Source: JBBATK01 sp044224515
Lineage (GTDB): Bacteria > Bacteroidota > Ignavibacteria > Kapaibacteriales > NICIL-2
DNA length: 64,000 nt
Direction of reading: 5' to 3'
Assembly: GCA_044224515.1 (NCBI GenBank)
Contig: JBGAKH010000002.1
Location: 186,001 to 250,000, forward strand
The notes beneath the pieces were generated by a model. That model had not been told where the DNA came from, did no database searches, and worked only from the letters and a program-made list of their open reading frames with translations. Positions within the stretch are counted from its first letter, which is position 1; each line of letters begins with the position of its first letter. The position numbers were made by a program, and so were the translations under genes. Below, in pieces: positions 37,981-46,947 of the stretch.

Positions 37981-38357
37981 TCGACCCCTCATCTCATTCA
38001 GTCCGGGGGGCTTACTACTTCCTCATGGCGATTGATCTGTATGGTAGGGCTGCGCCCTCCCAAACTCCGGCCTGCCAAGTAGCTCCGTACTCCGCTCCCT
38101 AAGCGTAACATTCATGATTCACCTTTATCATTTTGCCTACCGAGAATTGTGTTTCAATGATCATATCTAAAGAAGTCAATTTGTCTTCAACCTTTCTCAA
38201 AGCCTACTGACATACCCTTGTCACCCCACCCCCTTAGCTTGCATCCATAAGCTCAATCAGCAACGATTTTCGCTCCAAAGCTAGCGCCGATCGACGCATA
38301 GATGATGAGATGATGAACACACTACGTTTTGTATCACCTTTTTGAAAGTCTCAGGCT
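37981..38357. other. Intergenic stretch, no gene seen
   Basis: 377 bp without a recognisable coding sequence. A GGGCTGCGCCC palindromic core (about 38047-38057) resembles the centre of the hairpin at 42448-42468. A TACGTTTTG element (38325-38333) resembles a -7 box and lies about 25-30 bases upstream of the DinB gene. Confidence 0.4.
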
Positions 38358-38849
38358 ATGGACATGATTTCAGTATTGTTACACGATATGGATTTAGAAA
38401 TCCAGACGACTCGCAAGATGTTGTCGCGTATTCCTAATGATAAGTACGACTACAAACCACACGAACGAAGCATGGTCATGCAAAGTTTGGCAATACACAT
38501 TGCCGAACTACCCACATGGGTTAGCATGGCTTTGGATACGGAAGGGCTCGACTTCGCTGCCACTCCGTACAATCCCCCTCAGATACGCGACACCACAGAA
38601 CTCTGTGCTCACGCTGAAGAGTGCTTTGCTAGTGGTCGCGCGCGTCTTGCCACTGCCGCGGAAGAGGAGTTGCTGAAAACGTGGACTTTGCGCCATGGAG
38701 AAGCAATTCTGTATCAGGCCTCTGTTTTGGATGTCATTCGTATGAGCTTCAACCAGATCGTTCACCATCGAGCTCAACTGGGAGTTTACCTGCGTCTGCT
38801 GAACGTGCCTATTCCGGGAAGCTATGGTCCTAGCGCCGATGAACAATAA
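38358..38849 (+). CDS. DinB-family protein
   Basis: A 163-residue DinB four-helix protein. It begins with the helix LLHDMDLEIQTTRKMLSRIPNDKYDYKPHERSM, the classical pattern preceding a conserved histidine in LAIHIAELPTW (~46). The third helix has LRHGEAILYQASVLDVIRMSFNQIVHHRAQLGVYLRLLNVPIPGSYGPSADE, including the metal-type HHRAQL and the PG(S/T)YGPSADE end motif. DinB proteins may serve as thiol transferases or damage-response enzymes; the substrate is unknown. Confidence 0.92.
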   Translation: MDMISVLLHDMDLEIQTTRKMLSRIPNDKYDYKPHERSMVMQSLAIHIAELPTWVSMALDTEGLDFAATPYNPPQIRDTTELCAHAEECFASGRARLATAAEEELLKTWTLRHGEAILYQASVLDVIRMSFNQIVHHRAQLGVYLRLLNVPIPGSYGPSADEQ

Positions 38850-38941
38850 GTGCTTCCACGCACCACGGCTATAGGTCTTTAATCGAGCTCATTGATTTGT
38901 TTTTTCCTATCCATTGTTTCACAGTAAAGAGGAGTCGTTCC

Positions 38942-39313
38942 ATGATGAATTCTTTGAATTGGTTTGAAATCGCTTCGAGCGATTTTGCTCGCGCAGTTAC
39001 CTTTTATTCCGCTGTATGGAATACAAGTTTGAAAGTTGAAGAGATGGGAGATCTGCGTATGGCAGTGTTTCCTTCAGAAGGAGAAGGGAGCTGCGCAGGG
39101 GCAGTGGTGGGCAGCGCTTTCCACAAACCATCGGCTGAAGGTACTTTAGTGTACCTCAATGCAAACAGCGGTATGGATGCAATGTTGGAACGTATTAGCA
39201 ATGCAGGCGGTTCGATCGTTATGCCCCGCACTCTCATCACACCGGAGATCGGCTATATGGCAGTTTTCCGCGACAGCGAAGGCAATCACGTTGCGTTGCA
39301 CTCAAACCACTAA
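38942..39313 (+). CDS. VOC-family (glyoxalase/bleomycin-resistance fold) protein
   Basis: A 123-residue VOC protein. ATG 38942 has a Shine-Dalgarno GAGG about 8 bases upstream. The pattern NWFEIASSDFARAVTFYSAVWN (residues 5-26) is the conserved first strand and helix of this class. It is followed by AVFPSEGEGS...AVVGS, then a second module VYLNANSGMDAMLERISNAGGSIVMPRTLI and the end YMAVFRDSEGNHVALHS with the metal-binding-like EGN...H. It may be a small-molecule dioxygenase, lyase or sequestering protein. No operon partner is evident apart from the neighbouring DinB gene. Confidence 0.9.
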   Translation: MMNSLNWFEIASSDFARAVTFYSAVWNTSLKVEEMGDLRMAVFPSEGEGSCAGAVVGSAFHKPSAEGTLVYLNANSGMDAMLERISNAGGSIVMPRTLITPEIGYMAVFRDSEGNHVALHSNH

Positions 39314-39701
39314 GCTGCAAGTGGACAATACGTCTCTTACGCTCAGCGTTAATGCGTTCGAGTGCTTAAAACAACTCACGCCTAGGTGCGCTCTTGGTGT
39401 CTGACCCGGAGTGCACCTAAGCGTGTACTATATCAAAAAATGAAGTACACTCGGAAAACCAGCTGCGCAGTCACCGAAGCGTAAAGGTTGTGGTAGGTTC
39501 CAGGCGCTAAGGTGTTAGGTGTTACATGTTAGGTGCTCAATGCTAGATGTTAGTCGCTGTTGACAAACAGATACGGTGCAATACGGAAATCGAAGCGCAG
39601 TACATTAATCGTTCCACTGCCTTTTTTGCGTGTACGAAGTGTCGGTAAACACTGCGTCAATCTATGCGTACGCCGAATGCAGTGCACTCTAAAGTAGCAA
39701 C
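39314..39701. other. Intergenic stretch with a long inverted repeat
   Basis: 388 bp between VOC and DUF4180 genes, convergent. The stretch 39377-39425 forms an imperfect hairpin (listed separately). At 39510-39556 short direct repeats of TTAGGTG/TTAGATG occur (GGTGTTAGGTGTTACATGTTAGGTG). No gene is seen. Confidence 0.5.
39377..39425. repeat. Imperfect 18-bp inverted repeat
   Basis: CACGCCTAGGTGCGCTCT pairs with GGAGTGCACCTAAGCGTG (16 of 18 positions match or nearly so) across a 13-base loop. It is downstream of the VOC gene, with no T-run. It could be a terminator-like stem or a remnant of a mobile repeat. Confidence 0.5.
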
Positions 39702-40070
39702 TCAGTTTCTGCTGCTTGTCCAGCGCAGTGCTGCTTCTTCAATATTGGCGACAAACAAGACGCGGCCCGCGCGATTACTCTCGTTCATGAAGAAACGAAG
39801 ACTGTTGGACCTAACATCGGAATAGTCTCCAAGGATCGCCAAAGCCAAGCGGTAGTTCGATACTTTCTGCAAGATGTCGCCCGCCAAACCCGACTGCAGA
39901 TGGAAAAACTCCGGATCCAAATTTGTGGCGTAAAGCACATAGTACTCTATACCTTCTTCGCCGACGTCCATCAGCATTTGAAGCACTTCTTGAGCAGAGT
40001 TCAGACATTGATTGGTGTGCGACATCAATGCCATTCGTACACCGCTGTGTTCTATGATGGTCATGGACAT
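39702..40070 (-). CDS. DUF4180-domain protein
   Basis: A 122-residue soluble protein. The DUF4180 signature is visible in LGDYSDVRSNSLRFFMNESNRAGRVLFVANIEEAALRW, with a preceding LQKVSNYRLALA strand and LDPEFFHLQSGLAGDILQK. ATG 40070 and ATG 40064 are both possible. ATG 40064 overlaps the stop of the upstream open frame 40061-40501 as ATGA. The function is unknown; the family is a small alpha/beta domain sometimes near regulators or acetyltransferases. Confidence 0.85.
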   Translation of the reverse strand: MSMTIIEHSGVRMALMSHTNQCLNSAQEVLQMLMDVGEEGIEYYVLYATNLDPEFFHLQSGLAGDILQKVSNYRLALAILGDYSDVRSNSLRFFMNESNRAGRVLFVANIEEAALRWTSSRN

Positions 40071-40501
40071 AATCGTCTCTCAGATCTGTTGCAAAAAGAT
40101 TCTATCGAAACATCTGCGCTATTAGAGTGTACTGAGCGGGAACCTGACATGACCGGATTCCGTAGGGCCGTTTTCGTATCACCGACGTCCGTATCACCGG
40201 CTTTGATAGCACCGGTGTCTGCAACGCGGGTTTTCGTATTCCAGGATGCCGCATTGCGCGTTTTCGCAATCCAGACTGCCGCATCTCGAGCGTTCGCACA
40301 TCTGGTAGCTGCATTGCGGGCTGAGCAAACCTGGCAACTGTCTTGCTCCGACTCCAGGTTTAATTTAAACAGAAAGGTGGTATACGAGCTGTTGCACGTT
40401 TTCTTCACAGTGCACAACGCAAAGAATTCTGTCCAAAATGCACAGTGCTTGGTACCCGTCACGAAACCCGCGGCACTCAACGTAGTGTGTGCATCGCACA
40501 A
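40061..40501 (-). CDS. Possible repeat-containing protein upstream of DUF4180 (uncertain)
   Basis: A 146-codon minus-strand frame that covers the 30-bp repeat array and ends TGA overlapping ATG 40064 of the DUF4180 gene. The middle encodes 10-residue repeats (DAAVWIAKTR, NAASWNTKTR, VADTGAIKAG, DTDVGDTKTA). The N-terminal part has several cysteines but no signal peptide. No ATG start exists; only TTG or GTG are available near the 5' end, which argues against a normal gene. It may be a degraded reading frame, a recoded start or an accident of the repeat. No family is recognised. Confidence 0.3.
   Translation of the reverse strand: MCDAHTTLSAAGFVTGTKHCAFWTEFFALCTVKKTCNSSYTTFLFKLNLESEQDSCQVCSARNAATRCANARDAAVWIAKTRNAASWNTKTRVADTGAIKAGDTDVGDTKTALRNPVMSGSRSVHSNSADVSIESFCNRSERRLCP
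40136..40345. repeat. Seven-unit degenerate 30-bp tandem repeat
   Basis: Seven consecutive 30-base units start at 40136, 40166, 40196, 40226, 40256, 40286 and 40316. Units 40226 and 40256 are most alike (GCGGGTTTTCGTATTCCAG... and GCGCGTTTTCGCAATCCAG...). The others share the GC-rich start, TTTTCG and the (A/T)GCCGCAT end. The array is read in one minus-strand frame as a 10-residue period with approximate pattern (N/D)AAxWxxKTR; the plus strand is also open. There are no spacers between units, so it is not CRISPR. Confidence 0.75.
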
Positions 40502-40593
40502 TTCACGCTTCTAACTATGGGTACTCACTAAATTGCCGTGTAATTGCTAGGATTTCTTCGTCGTCGATTGTTTCAGCACACTTTGCAGAGCAC

Positions 40594-41214
40594 ATGTACA
40601 CACCGCGCCATACAGTGATGAAAGATCCGCATGAAGTTTTTCGCTTCATGCGAGAACACAGTTTTGCAATGATGCTCAGTGTTCATCAAAGCCGACCCAT
40701 TGCAACGCACCTTCCTTTTTTCGTAGAAAGAGAAGGAGAGCAAATCATTTTGCGCTCTCACATGGCACGCGCGAACGAACAACGCTTTGATCTCGATCAG
40801 GAGATGTTGGTCATCTTCAGTGGACCACATGCTTACATTTCACCCAAGCACTATGAGAAGCGAGAAGAAGTTCCGACCTGGAATTACATTGCTGTGCACG
40901 CTTATGGCCGATGCTCAATACTGCAAGAAGAGAACGAAGTAGAGCGTGCCTTGACACAGCTCATCACTGAGCATGATGAAGACTATGTTGCACAATGGCA
41001 GAGTTTATCGAAAGACTTTCGCTCCGCATTGCAGAAGGGAATTGTCGCGTTCGAGATCCGAGTCAACGAAATCCAGGCTAAGCACAAACTCAGTCAAAAC
41101 AAGAGTGCTGTAGAGCAACGACGCATTATCGAGAGTCTGGAAAAACAGTCGGACACAAATGCACGTGACATAGCCACGGCGATGTCGAGTCTGCTGGATG
41201 CGACGAACGATTGA
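40594..41214 (+). CDS. FMN-binding negative transcriptional regulator-like protein (PaiB family)
   Basis: A 206-residue split-barrel flavin protein. ATG 40594 gives the canonical start MYTPRHTVMKDPHEVFRFMREHSFAMMLS. Further family motifs: PIATHLPFFVEREGEQIILRSHMARANEQ and LVIFSGPHAYISPKHYEKREEVPTWNYIAVHAYGR (residues ~75-115). The C-terminal helices contain the KHKLSQNKS segment common to PaiB and other FMN split-barrel proteins. In Bacillus PaiB affects sporulation and protease gene expression; here the role is unknown. It is convergent with the M42 peptidase. Confidence 0.94.
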   Translation: MYTPRHTVMKDPHEVFRFMREHSFAMMLSVHQSRPIATHLPFFVEREGEQIILRSHMARANEQRFDLDQEMLVIFSGPHAYISPKHYEKREEVPTWNYIAVHAYGRCSILQEENEVERALTQLITEHDEDYVAQWQSLSKDFRSALQKGIVAFEIRVNEIQAKHKLSQNKSAVEQRRIIESLEKQSDTNARDIATAMSSLLDATND

Positions 41215-41266
41215 GCAGACACGATCTAAGCGTGCTCTGCTGCTCACTTGTTGTCTTACGAATGCG

Positions 41267-42274
41267 CTATCCTTGGTTCAGATACGCCATACACAGGTCA
41301 ATGGTTGCCTCAAGTGCTTTGCGGTGTGTGCGTTCCATTCCATGAGAGGCTGCTACACCGGGACCAATCAACGCTACACGATAGTCACGTCCGGCACGCC
41401 AAGCGGCGGTTCCGTCGGAAGAATAGTAAGGATAGACATCAATCTTGTGAGCGATGCCTTGCTGTTCAGCCAAGTACACAAGGCTTCGACGAAACTCGTA
41501 GTCATAGGGTCCACCGCTATCCTTCGCACAAATCGAGCAGGAGTACTCATCACCTTCGCAAGCATCGCCGAGAACACCCATATCGATGGTGAGAAGGTCA
41601 CGTATTCCCGCTGAGTATCCGGTCGTTCCGCCGTGACCTACTTCTTCATAGGTTGAGAAATAGAGTTCTACGGGAAGTTGTCTGCCCGACTCGCTGACAC
41701 GACGAGCAATCTCAAACAACACATAACAGCCGGCTTTGTTGTCGAGGAAGTGTGACTTTACAAAACCTGAGGAGGTTTCTTCGTACTTCGTGTCGAAGCA
41801 TACAATGTCACCAATGCGAATACCTAGCTTACGAACATCATCGGCGGAATGCACTTCTTCATCGATACGAACATGCATGTTGTCGGTGCTACGTTCTGCA
41901 GAACTTGCCTTTCGATTGGCATGCGTTGAAGGATTGTCAAACAGTACCGTTCCGCTAAAGACTTTTCCTTCCAGCGTGTAGATGCGAACATAGGCCGATT
42001 CGAAGCTTGGTAGCAGTGGTCCTCCAAGTAAGGAGAAACTCAACGTACCATCACCCTTGAATCCACTCACAATTGCTCCCAGTGTATCGGTATGAGCAGC
42101 AATGGCAAGCGTTGGAGCATCTCCGAGTGCACAACGAACGGCCCCTTTTGGTGTGCGTTCCGGTTGATATCCCAAGTCTTGCAACGTCTTCATGATATAG
42201 TCGCAGGCGTTCCGGGTGAAACCACTGGGAGAGTCGATGAGCAACAGCTCGCGAAGTGTTCGTAGATCAAGCAT
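41267..42274 (-). CDS. M42-family metallopeptidase (glutamyl aminopeptidase/endoglucanase-like)
   Basis: A 335-residue cytosolic dinuclear metallopeptidase. ATG 42274 is chosen since the family begins LDLRTLRELLLIDSPSGFT. Motifs: IAAHTDTLGAIV (first metal histidine), KSHFLDNKAGCYVL (bridging aspartate), STYEEVGHGG (catalytic glutamate pair), DLLTIDMGVLGD (metal aspartate) and the late HGMERTHRKALE (metal histidine). M42 enzymes form dodecameric tetrahedra that trim small peptides. It stands alone. Confidence 0.94.
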   Translation of the reverse strand: MLDLRTLRELLLIDSPSGFTRNACDYIMKTLQDLGYQPERTPKGAVRCALGDAPTLAIAAHTDTLGAIVSGFKGDGTLSFSLLGGPLLPSFESAYVRIYTLEGKVFSGTVLFDNPSTHANRKASSAERSTDNMHVRIDEEVHSADDVRKLGIRIGDIVCFDTKYEETSSGFVKSHFLDNKAGCYVLFEIARRVSESGRQLPVELYFSTYEEVGHGGTTGYSAGIRDLLTIDMGVLGDACEGDEYSCSICAKDSGGPYDYEFRRSLVYLAEQQGIAHKIDVYPYYSSDGTAAWRAGRDYRVALIGPGVAASHGMERTHRKALEATIDLCMAYLNQG

Positions 42275-42319
42275 GGCTATAGTACTTCTGAGTATGAAAA
42301 TGACCGACACAACTACCAT

Positions 42320-42547
42320 ACACGCAGTGTGAGTCAGTCTTGATCCCCTTGGGTGCGAGCTACTCGTTTACGCGGCGGAGTGTGGTGCAAATCTACATCA
42401 TGCAGCAAATACTCTCAGTGCTATAAGCGGCAAGTACCTGAATACATGCGGTGGGCGCAGCCCACCGCTTGGAGAGAAAATCCACCCGCGAACAGATGGC
42501 GGCTTAACTAGAAAATGCTGCCAACGCGCGTTTAGGCTACTGACCGT
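42320..42547. other. Spacer with strong hairpin after the efflux pump gene
   Basis: The 228 bases hold no gene. A 9-bp perfect stem GCGGTGGGC / GCCCACCGC with GCA loop sits at 42448-42468, about 80 bases past the RND pump stop on the minus strand. There is no T-run. Confidence 0.5.
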
Positions 42548-45500
42548 TTACTGACCATGGTGTCGCAAGGCCATGTGCTGTTCTTTGTTAAACAAGGAAT
42601 ACACGATCGGAAAGATCAGCAGAATGAGGATAGTGGCTGTGATGAGACCTCCGATGATCACTATCGCCAGAGGTTTTTGGCTCTCGGAGCCTATTCCGCT
42701 CGAGATGGCGGCGGGCAGCAAGCCAATGGAAGCCATCAGAGCTGTCATGACGACCGGTCGAATTCGACTTCGTACTCCTTCGAATATCGCTTCATCCAGT
42801 CCCATACGCATCGCCAGGTTATGGTTGAACGCAGAGATCAAAATGACCCCATTTTGGACACAGATGCCAAACAGTGCAATGAAACCCACCCCTGCCGAAA
42901 TGCCGAAGTTCATGCCGGTAAGGTATAGCGCCATGATACCGCCAATGAGTGCAAAAGGGACATTGATCAACACCAAGCCGGCGTCTTTGGCATTACCGAA
43001 AAGAACAAAAAGTAAAATGAAGATTGCGATTATGCTAAGAGGCACAACTTGAGTGAGACGTTGCGTAGCGCGTACCTGATTTTCGAACTCACCGGTCCAG
43101 GTAAGTGAATAACCCTGAGGAATTTTCATGCTGTTCTTCACTCGGGCTTGGGCATCAGCAATCGTGCTTCCGAGATCTCGTCCGCGTACCGTGAACTTCA
43201 CACCAATAAAGCGATTGTTATTGTCTCGATAAATGAAGGCCGGTCCTGTAGAAGTCGATATCGTTGAGATCTCCTTCAAGGGCACTTTGGATCCTGACAA
43301 CGTTGGAACCATTATGTTTGCAATTTCCTGTTCCGACTTACGGTACTCATACTGAAAACGAATACGAATATCGAATCGCTTTTCATTTTCATAGAGCACG
43401 GATGCCGTCTTGCCTCCTATTGCCATTTCGATGAGCGCTTGAGCGTCTGCAATGGTGACACCGTAGAGCGCCATTCGTTTTTCATCGAGTTTAATTTGAA
43501 TTTCCGGCTGTCCGATATTGCGCAGAATGCCTGCATCATGAATTCCCTCTACATCGTGGATTTGTTGAAGAATCTGATCGGCAAGAGTATCGAGCATTCC
43601 AAGGTCCGGTCCATAAATCTTGACGGCATTGTTGGCATTCATCCCTGCCACTGCCTCAGCCACATTGTCGATTATGGGTTGTGAGTAGTTATAGTTGATA
43701 CCCTGAAACTGTTTGAGTTTCTTGTCCATTTCATCGACGAGTTCATCCGACGTCCACCGGTGCTTCCACTCACTTTTTGGTTTGAGATTCACTTGCATTT
43801 GGACGTAATAGAATCCTGATGGATCGGTTCCGTCGTTCGAGCGTCCGGTTTGCGATAACACACCATTAACCTCATCGAACTCCATGAGCTTTGAGCGTAA
43901 CGTGTGCACCATCGAAGTTGTCTCACTGAGCGACATACTCATCGGCATCTTAGCCTCAACCCACAAAGCACCTTCGTTGAGCTCCGGTAGGAACTCGGTA
44001 CCCATCCATTTAAGAGAAAACAAGGTGCCGCCTAGTACAAGCCCGGCAACCACGAGACTAAGGGTCTTTCGTGCATAGGTAAAACGAAATGAACGTTCAA
44101 CGATGCGATTGAAGAACGAAACCACAACATTGTGTTTCTCGTTCACATTCTTCTTTAACAACACGGCTGCGAGAACCGGCACCAAGGTCAAGGTAAAGAT
44201 CAGTGCGCCGAGTAGCGCGAAGCCCAAGGTATATGCAAGTGGAGAGAACATTTTTCCTTCGACTTTCTCGAAGGAAAAAATGGGAATCAAGGCAGTAATG
44301 ATGATAAGTTTCGAGAAGAAAACGGCTTTGCCGGTTTCAGCAGCAGTTTTCTTAATCGCGCCGAGTTTCGACATCGCGTTGAAGCGCTCCATACCATACT
44401 TGTGCGCCATGGCATCAAGCGCAACGAAGAGTCCCTCAACCATCACCACAGCACCGTCGATGATAATTCCAAAGTCCACAGCGCCCAATGATAGCAGATT
44501 TGCGCTCATACCTTTAAGGCGCATGCAGAAGAAGGCGAAGAGCAAAGCCAATGGAATAATGATAGACACCGTGAGCGTTGTGCGCCAATCCGCCATGAAG
44601 ATCAAGACGATGGCAGTAACAAGAATGATTCCTTCCAGCAGATTGTGCATCACAGTTTCCGTGCAATAGCTCATGAGCACATCACGATCATAGAAGGTGA
44701 GCATCTTTACGTCCTTGGGAAGAACGTTCTCGTTGAGGTTGCGGATTTCGTCTTTCACGCGCGCTAACACTTCACTTGGATTTTCACCCTTGCGCATGAC
44801 AACGATACCCTCAACCACATCGTCGTTATCGTTGAGACCTGCTTGACCGACACGCGGCTTGTCGGATTCAACCACTTCTGCAACATTTTTTACGAGAATT
44901 GGTACTGAGCCCGCATTTTGAACAATGATGTTTTCTATGTCGGAAATGGAGCCAAGCAGACCCACTCCGCGTACAACATAGGCTTGTCCGTTCTTTTCAA
45001 TAACGTCACCGCCGACATTGATGTTGCCTTTGTTGACGGCTTGGAACACGTCGACCGGCGATAAATCGTACTTGGCAAGTTGCTCAGGGTTAACGCGCAA
45101 CTCGTAGATCTTCTCACGTCCGCCAAAGGCTACCAAATCAGCAACACCGGGTACGGAACGCAACCGTCGATCAATAACCCAAGTCTGAAGACTCAACAGG
45201 TCCCTCGTGTTCTTGTCTTTCGAACTCAATACATATCGAAAGATCTCTCCCGTTGGTCCATAGGGTGGTTGCACGTCCGGTTCTACTCCATCGGGAAGTG
45301 CTATGCCATGAAGTTGATTGTTTACTTGTTGACGTGCGAAGAAGTCTTCTACTTCGTCCTCAAATATGATTTTGATAACCGACAATCCAAACATCGAAAT
45401 CGATCGTACACTCGTTTTCTTCTGCACGGAATTCATGGCAACTTCAATGGGCATCGTAACGAAGCGTTCGATTTCCTGCGCGCTTCGTCCGTTCCATTGC

Positions 45501-45661
45501 GTGACAATAATGATTTGCGTATTGGTCACATCGGGAAACGCTTCGATAGGCGTGCGCAGAAAACTGAAGATTCCCATGAACACCAGCAAGCCAACCCAAA
45601 AGAAGGTAAAGAATCTATTACGGAGAGAAAAAGCAACGATGTTGCGAATAAATGATTTCAT
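42548..45661 (-). CDS. CzcA/CusA-type heavy-metal RND efflux pump
   Basis: A 1037-residue inner-membrane proton antiporter with twelve membrane helices and two large periplasmic loops. The N-terminus (RNRFFTFFWVGLLVFMGIFSFLRTPIEAFPDVTNTQI) is typical of the family. The helix-4 motif is SLGAVDFGIIIDGAVVMVEG (~393-412), with the D...D...E pattern of the HME-RND class linked to Zn2+/Co2+/Cd2+/Ni2+ rather than the copper/silver form. The last position is VEG rather than VEN. It is the third gene of a TolC-adaptor-pump unit on the minus strand. It likely exports divalent metals from the periplasm. Metal specificity is inferred. Confidence 0.95.
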   Translation of the reverse strand: MKSFIRNIVAFSLRNRFFTFFWVGLLVFMGIFSFLRTPIEAFPDVTNTQIIIVTQWNGRSAQEIERFVTMPIEVAMNSVQKKTSVRSISMFGLSVIKIIFEDEVEDFFARQQVNNQLHGIALPDGVEPDVQPPYGPTGEIFRYVLSSKDKNTRDLLSLQTWVIDRRLRSVPGVADLVAFGGREKIYELRVNPEQLAKYDLSPVDVFQAVNKGNINVGGDVIEKNGQAYVVRGVGLLGSISDIENIIVQNAGSVPILVKNVAEVVESDKPRVGQAGLNDNDDVVEGIVVMRKGENPSEVLARVKDEIRNLNENVLPKDVKMLTFYDRDVLMSYCTETVMHNLLEGIILVTAIVLIFMADWRTTLTVSIIIPLALLFAFFCMRLKGMSANLLSLGAVDFGIIIDGAVVMVEGLFVALDAMAHKYGMERFNAMSKLGAIKKTAAETGKAVFFSKLIIITALIPIFSFEKVEGKMFSPLAYTLGFALLGALIFTLTLVPVLAAVLLKKNVNEKHNVVVSFFNRIVERSFRFTYARKTLSLVVAGLVLGGTLFSLKWMGTEFLPELNEGALWVEAKMPMSMSLSETTSMVHTLRSKLMEFDEVNGVLSQTGRSNDGTDPSGFYYVQMQVNLKPKSEWKHRWTSDELVDEMDKKLKQFQGINYNYSQPIIDNVAEAVAGMNANNAVKIYGPDLGMLDTLADQILQQIHDVEGIHDAGILRNIGQPEIQIKLDEKRMALYGVTIADAQALIEMAIGGKTASVLYENEKRFDIRIRFQYEYRKSEQEIANIMVPTLSGSKVPLKEISTISTSTGPAFIYRDNNNRFIGVKFTVRGRDLGSTIADAQARVKNSMKIPQGYSLTWTGEFENQVRATQRLTQVVPLSIIAIFILLFVLFGNAKDAGLVLINVPFALIGGIMALYLTGMNFGISAGVGFIALFGICVQNGVILISAFNHNLAMRMGLDEAIFEGVRSRIRPVVMTALMASIGLLPAAISSGIGSESQKPLAIVIIGGLITATILILLIFPIVYSLFNKEQHMALRHHGQ

Positions 45662-45813
45662 GTGCGAGGTCTGCTTTACGTGAGTGTGCAGCTATGCATG
45701 GTGCCTCGTTCAAAGGCCATAGCTCGAGCTTTTCAATCTGTGTGCAGGGTAGAGAATAATGAGTATGGGGTTGTTACGCTTGCCGAAGGGTTATAGCCGC
45801 GGCACAACCGGAA

Positions 45814-46947
45814 CTAGTCGTTCAGTGCGTCATAGAAGTACAACTGATTCTTCGAGACGACAACTTCACCGGCTTGTAGTCCGTGCGAGATCCACGTTGT
45901 CTGATTGCCCGCTCTATGCAAACTCACCTCACGTGTTTCAATATTGTTTTTGGCGTGAAAGACCATCACGAAGTGACGACTCTTGTCAAACACGATAGAG
46001 CTCGAAGGCACAGAGGGTAGAATTTCCTTCTCGCTATAACTCAGTCGAACCACCGCAAACATCTCGGGTTTCAACAACAAGTCAGGGTTCGACAAACGAA
46101 TGCGAATCTTCATGGTTTTGGTTTGAGGATCCAGCACATTGAATATCTTATCAACCTTTCCACTGAATTCTCGATCGTGATAACTCAGGGTCGTTATCGT
46201 GGCATCCATACCTTCTCGAACGCGATCGATGTCGGACTCATACACGTTTGCGATAACCCAAATGTCGTCGAGCTGAGCAATCGTATAGATCTTATCTGTC
46301 TTTCCGGCCGGAATACTCATGTCTCTATTGACTGCCTTGTACACCACATATCCGCTAATGGGAGCACGAACGGTGTATTCGCTTTTCGACCCTACATTGT
46401 TAATGGTGTACAGCTCGTGTAATCGTTGAAGATTTGATTCGGCTTGTTGCACTTGTTTGCGTGCAGCAAGTACATCGCGTTCAGACGACAGCTTTGAAGC
46501 AAAGAGATCATCTTGCACCTTCAGGTTTTTCTGTGCCAGTTGGAGGTCGGATTCCGCATCGTTGAGTTCGCGTTGCAAGCCCGCAGCTTCCGGAGATCGA
46601 ATCACGCAGAGCACCTCGCCTTTTTGCACGTAGTCACCAAGTTCTGCTTTGACGCTTAGGACATTGCCCGACATAACAGGATAGACTTCGACCATTTTGC
46701 TTTCATCAGCGCTAATCTTGCCGTTCAAGCTCAATGATCCTTGCACCTGCGTCGTACGAACGGTGTCAAGGACCGTGCGCTTCATCATGGTATCACTCAC
46801 TACAAAGGTGCTCGATTGCACCTCCGAGTGCTCTGTGTTTTTAGAGCATGCATTCAGAAAGCAGAGGAGCAGCAGACTGCTATAGAGGAGGCCGATGCTG
46901 CTAGTGAGTGACGATTTCTTTACCGAGTACATAGTTGAGATCTTCAT
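45814..46947 (-). CDS. RND efflux periplasmic adaptor (membrane fusion protein), lipoprotein
   Basis: A 377-residue adaptor. The start is ATG 46947 (MKISTMYSVKKSS...) or ATG 46932; both open a signal peptide with lipobox FLNAC. It overlaps the end of the TolC gene by 30-46 bases, so the unit is translationally linked. The mature part shows the biotinyl-lipoyl-like VYPVMSGNVLSVKAELGDYVQKGEVLCVIRSPE segment, a coiled-coil hairpin (LQRELNDAESDLQLAQKNLKVQDDLFASKLSSERDVLAARKQVQQAESNL region), and beta-barrel strands YTVRAPISGYVVYKAVNRDMSI. It connects the pump to the outer-membrane channel. No His-rich metal-binding N-terminus is seen. Confidence 0.92.
   Translation of the reverse strand: MKISTMYSVKKSSLTSSIGLLYSSLLLLCFLNACSKNTEHSEVQSSTFVVSDTMMKRTVLDTVRTTQVQGSLSLNGKISADESKMVEVYPVMSGNVLSVKAELGDYVQKGEVLCVIRSPEAAGLQRELNDAESDLQLAQKNLKVQDDLFASKLSSERDVLAARKQVQQAESNLQRLHELYTINNVGSKSEYTVRAPISGYVVYKAVNRDMSIPAGKTDKIYTIAQLDDIWVIANVYESDIDRVREGMDATITTLSYHDREFSGKVDKIFNVLDPQTKTMKIRIRLSNPDLLLKPEMFAVVRLSYSEKEILPSVPSSSIVFDKSRHFVMVFHAKNNIETREVSLHRAGNQTTWISHGLQAGEVVVSKNQLYFYDALND

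Noticed and set aside
40136..40345. Possible CRISPR array
   Set aside because: The 30-base units are directly adjacent with no spacers, and their divergence is spread evenly; no cas genes are present.
39900..40514. Plus-strand 204-codon frame over the 30-bp repeats
   Set aside because: It overlaps the DUF4180 gene in antisense and has no start context; the periodicity is a by-product of the repeat DNA.
42573..44669. Long plus-strand frames within the RND pump gene
   Set aside because: Antisense shadows of a well-conserved pump gene; no signal, domain or start context.
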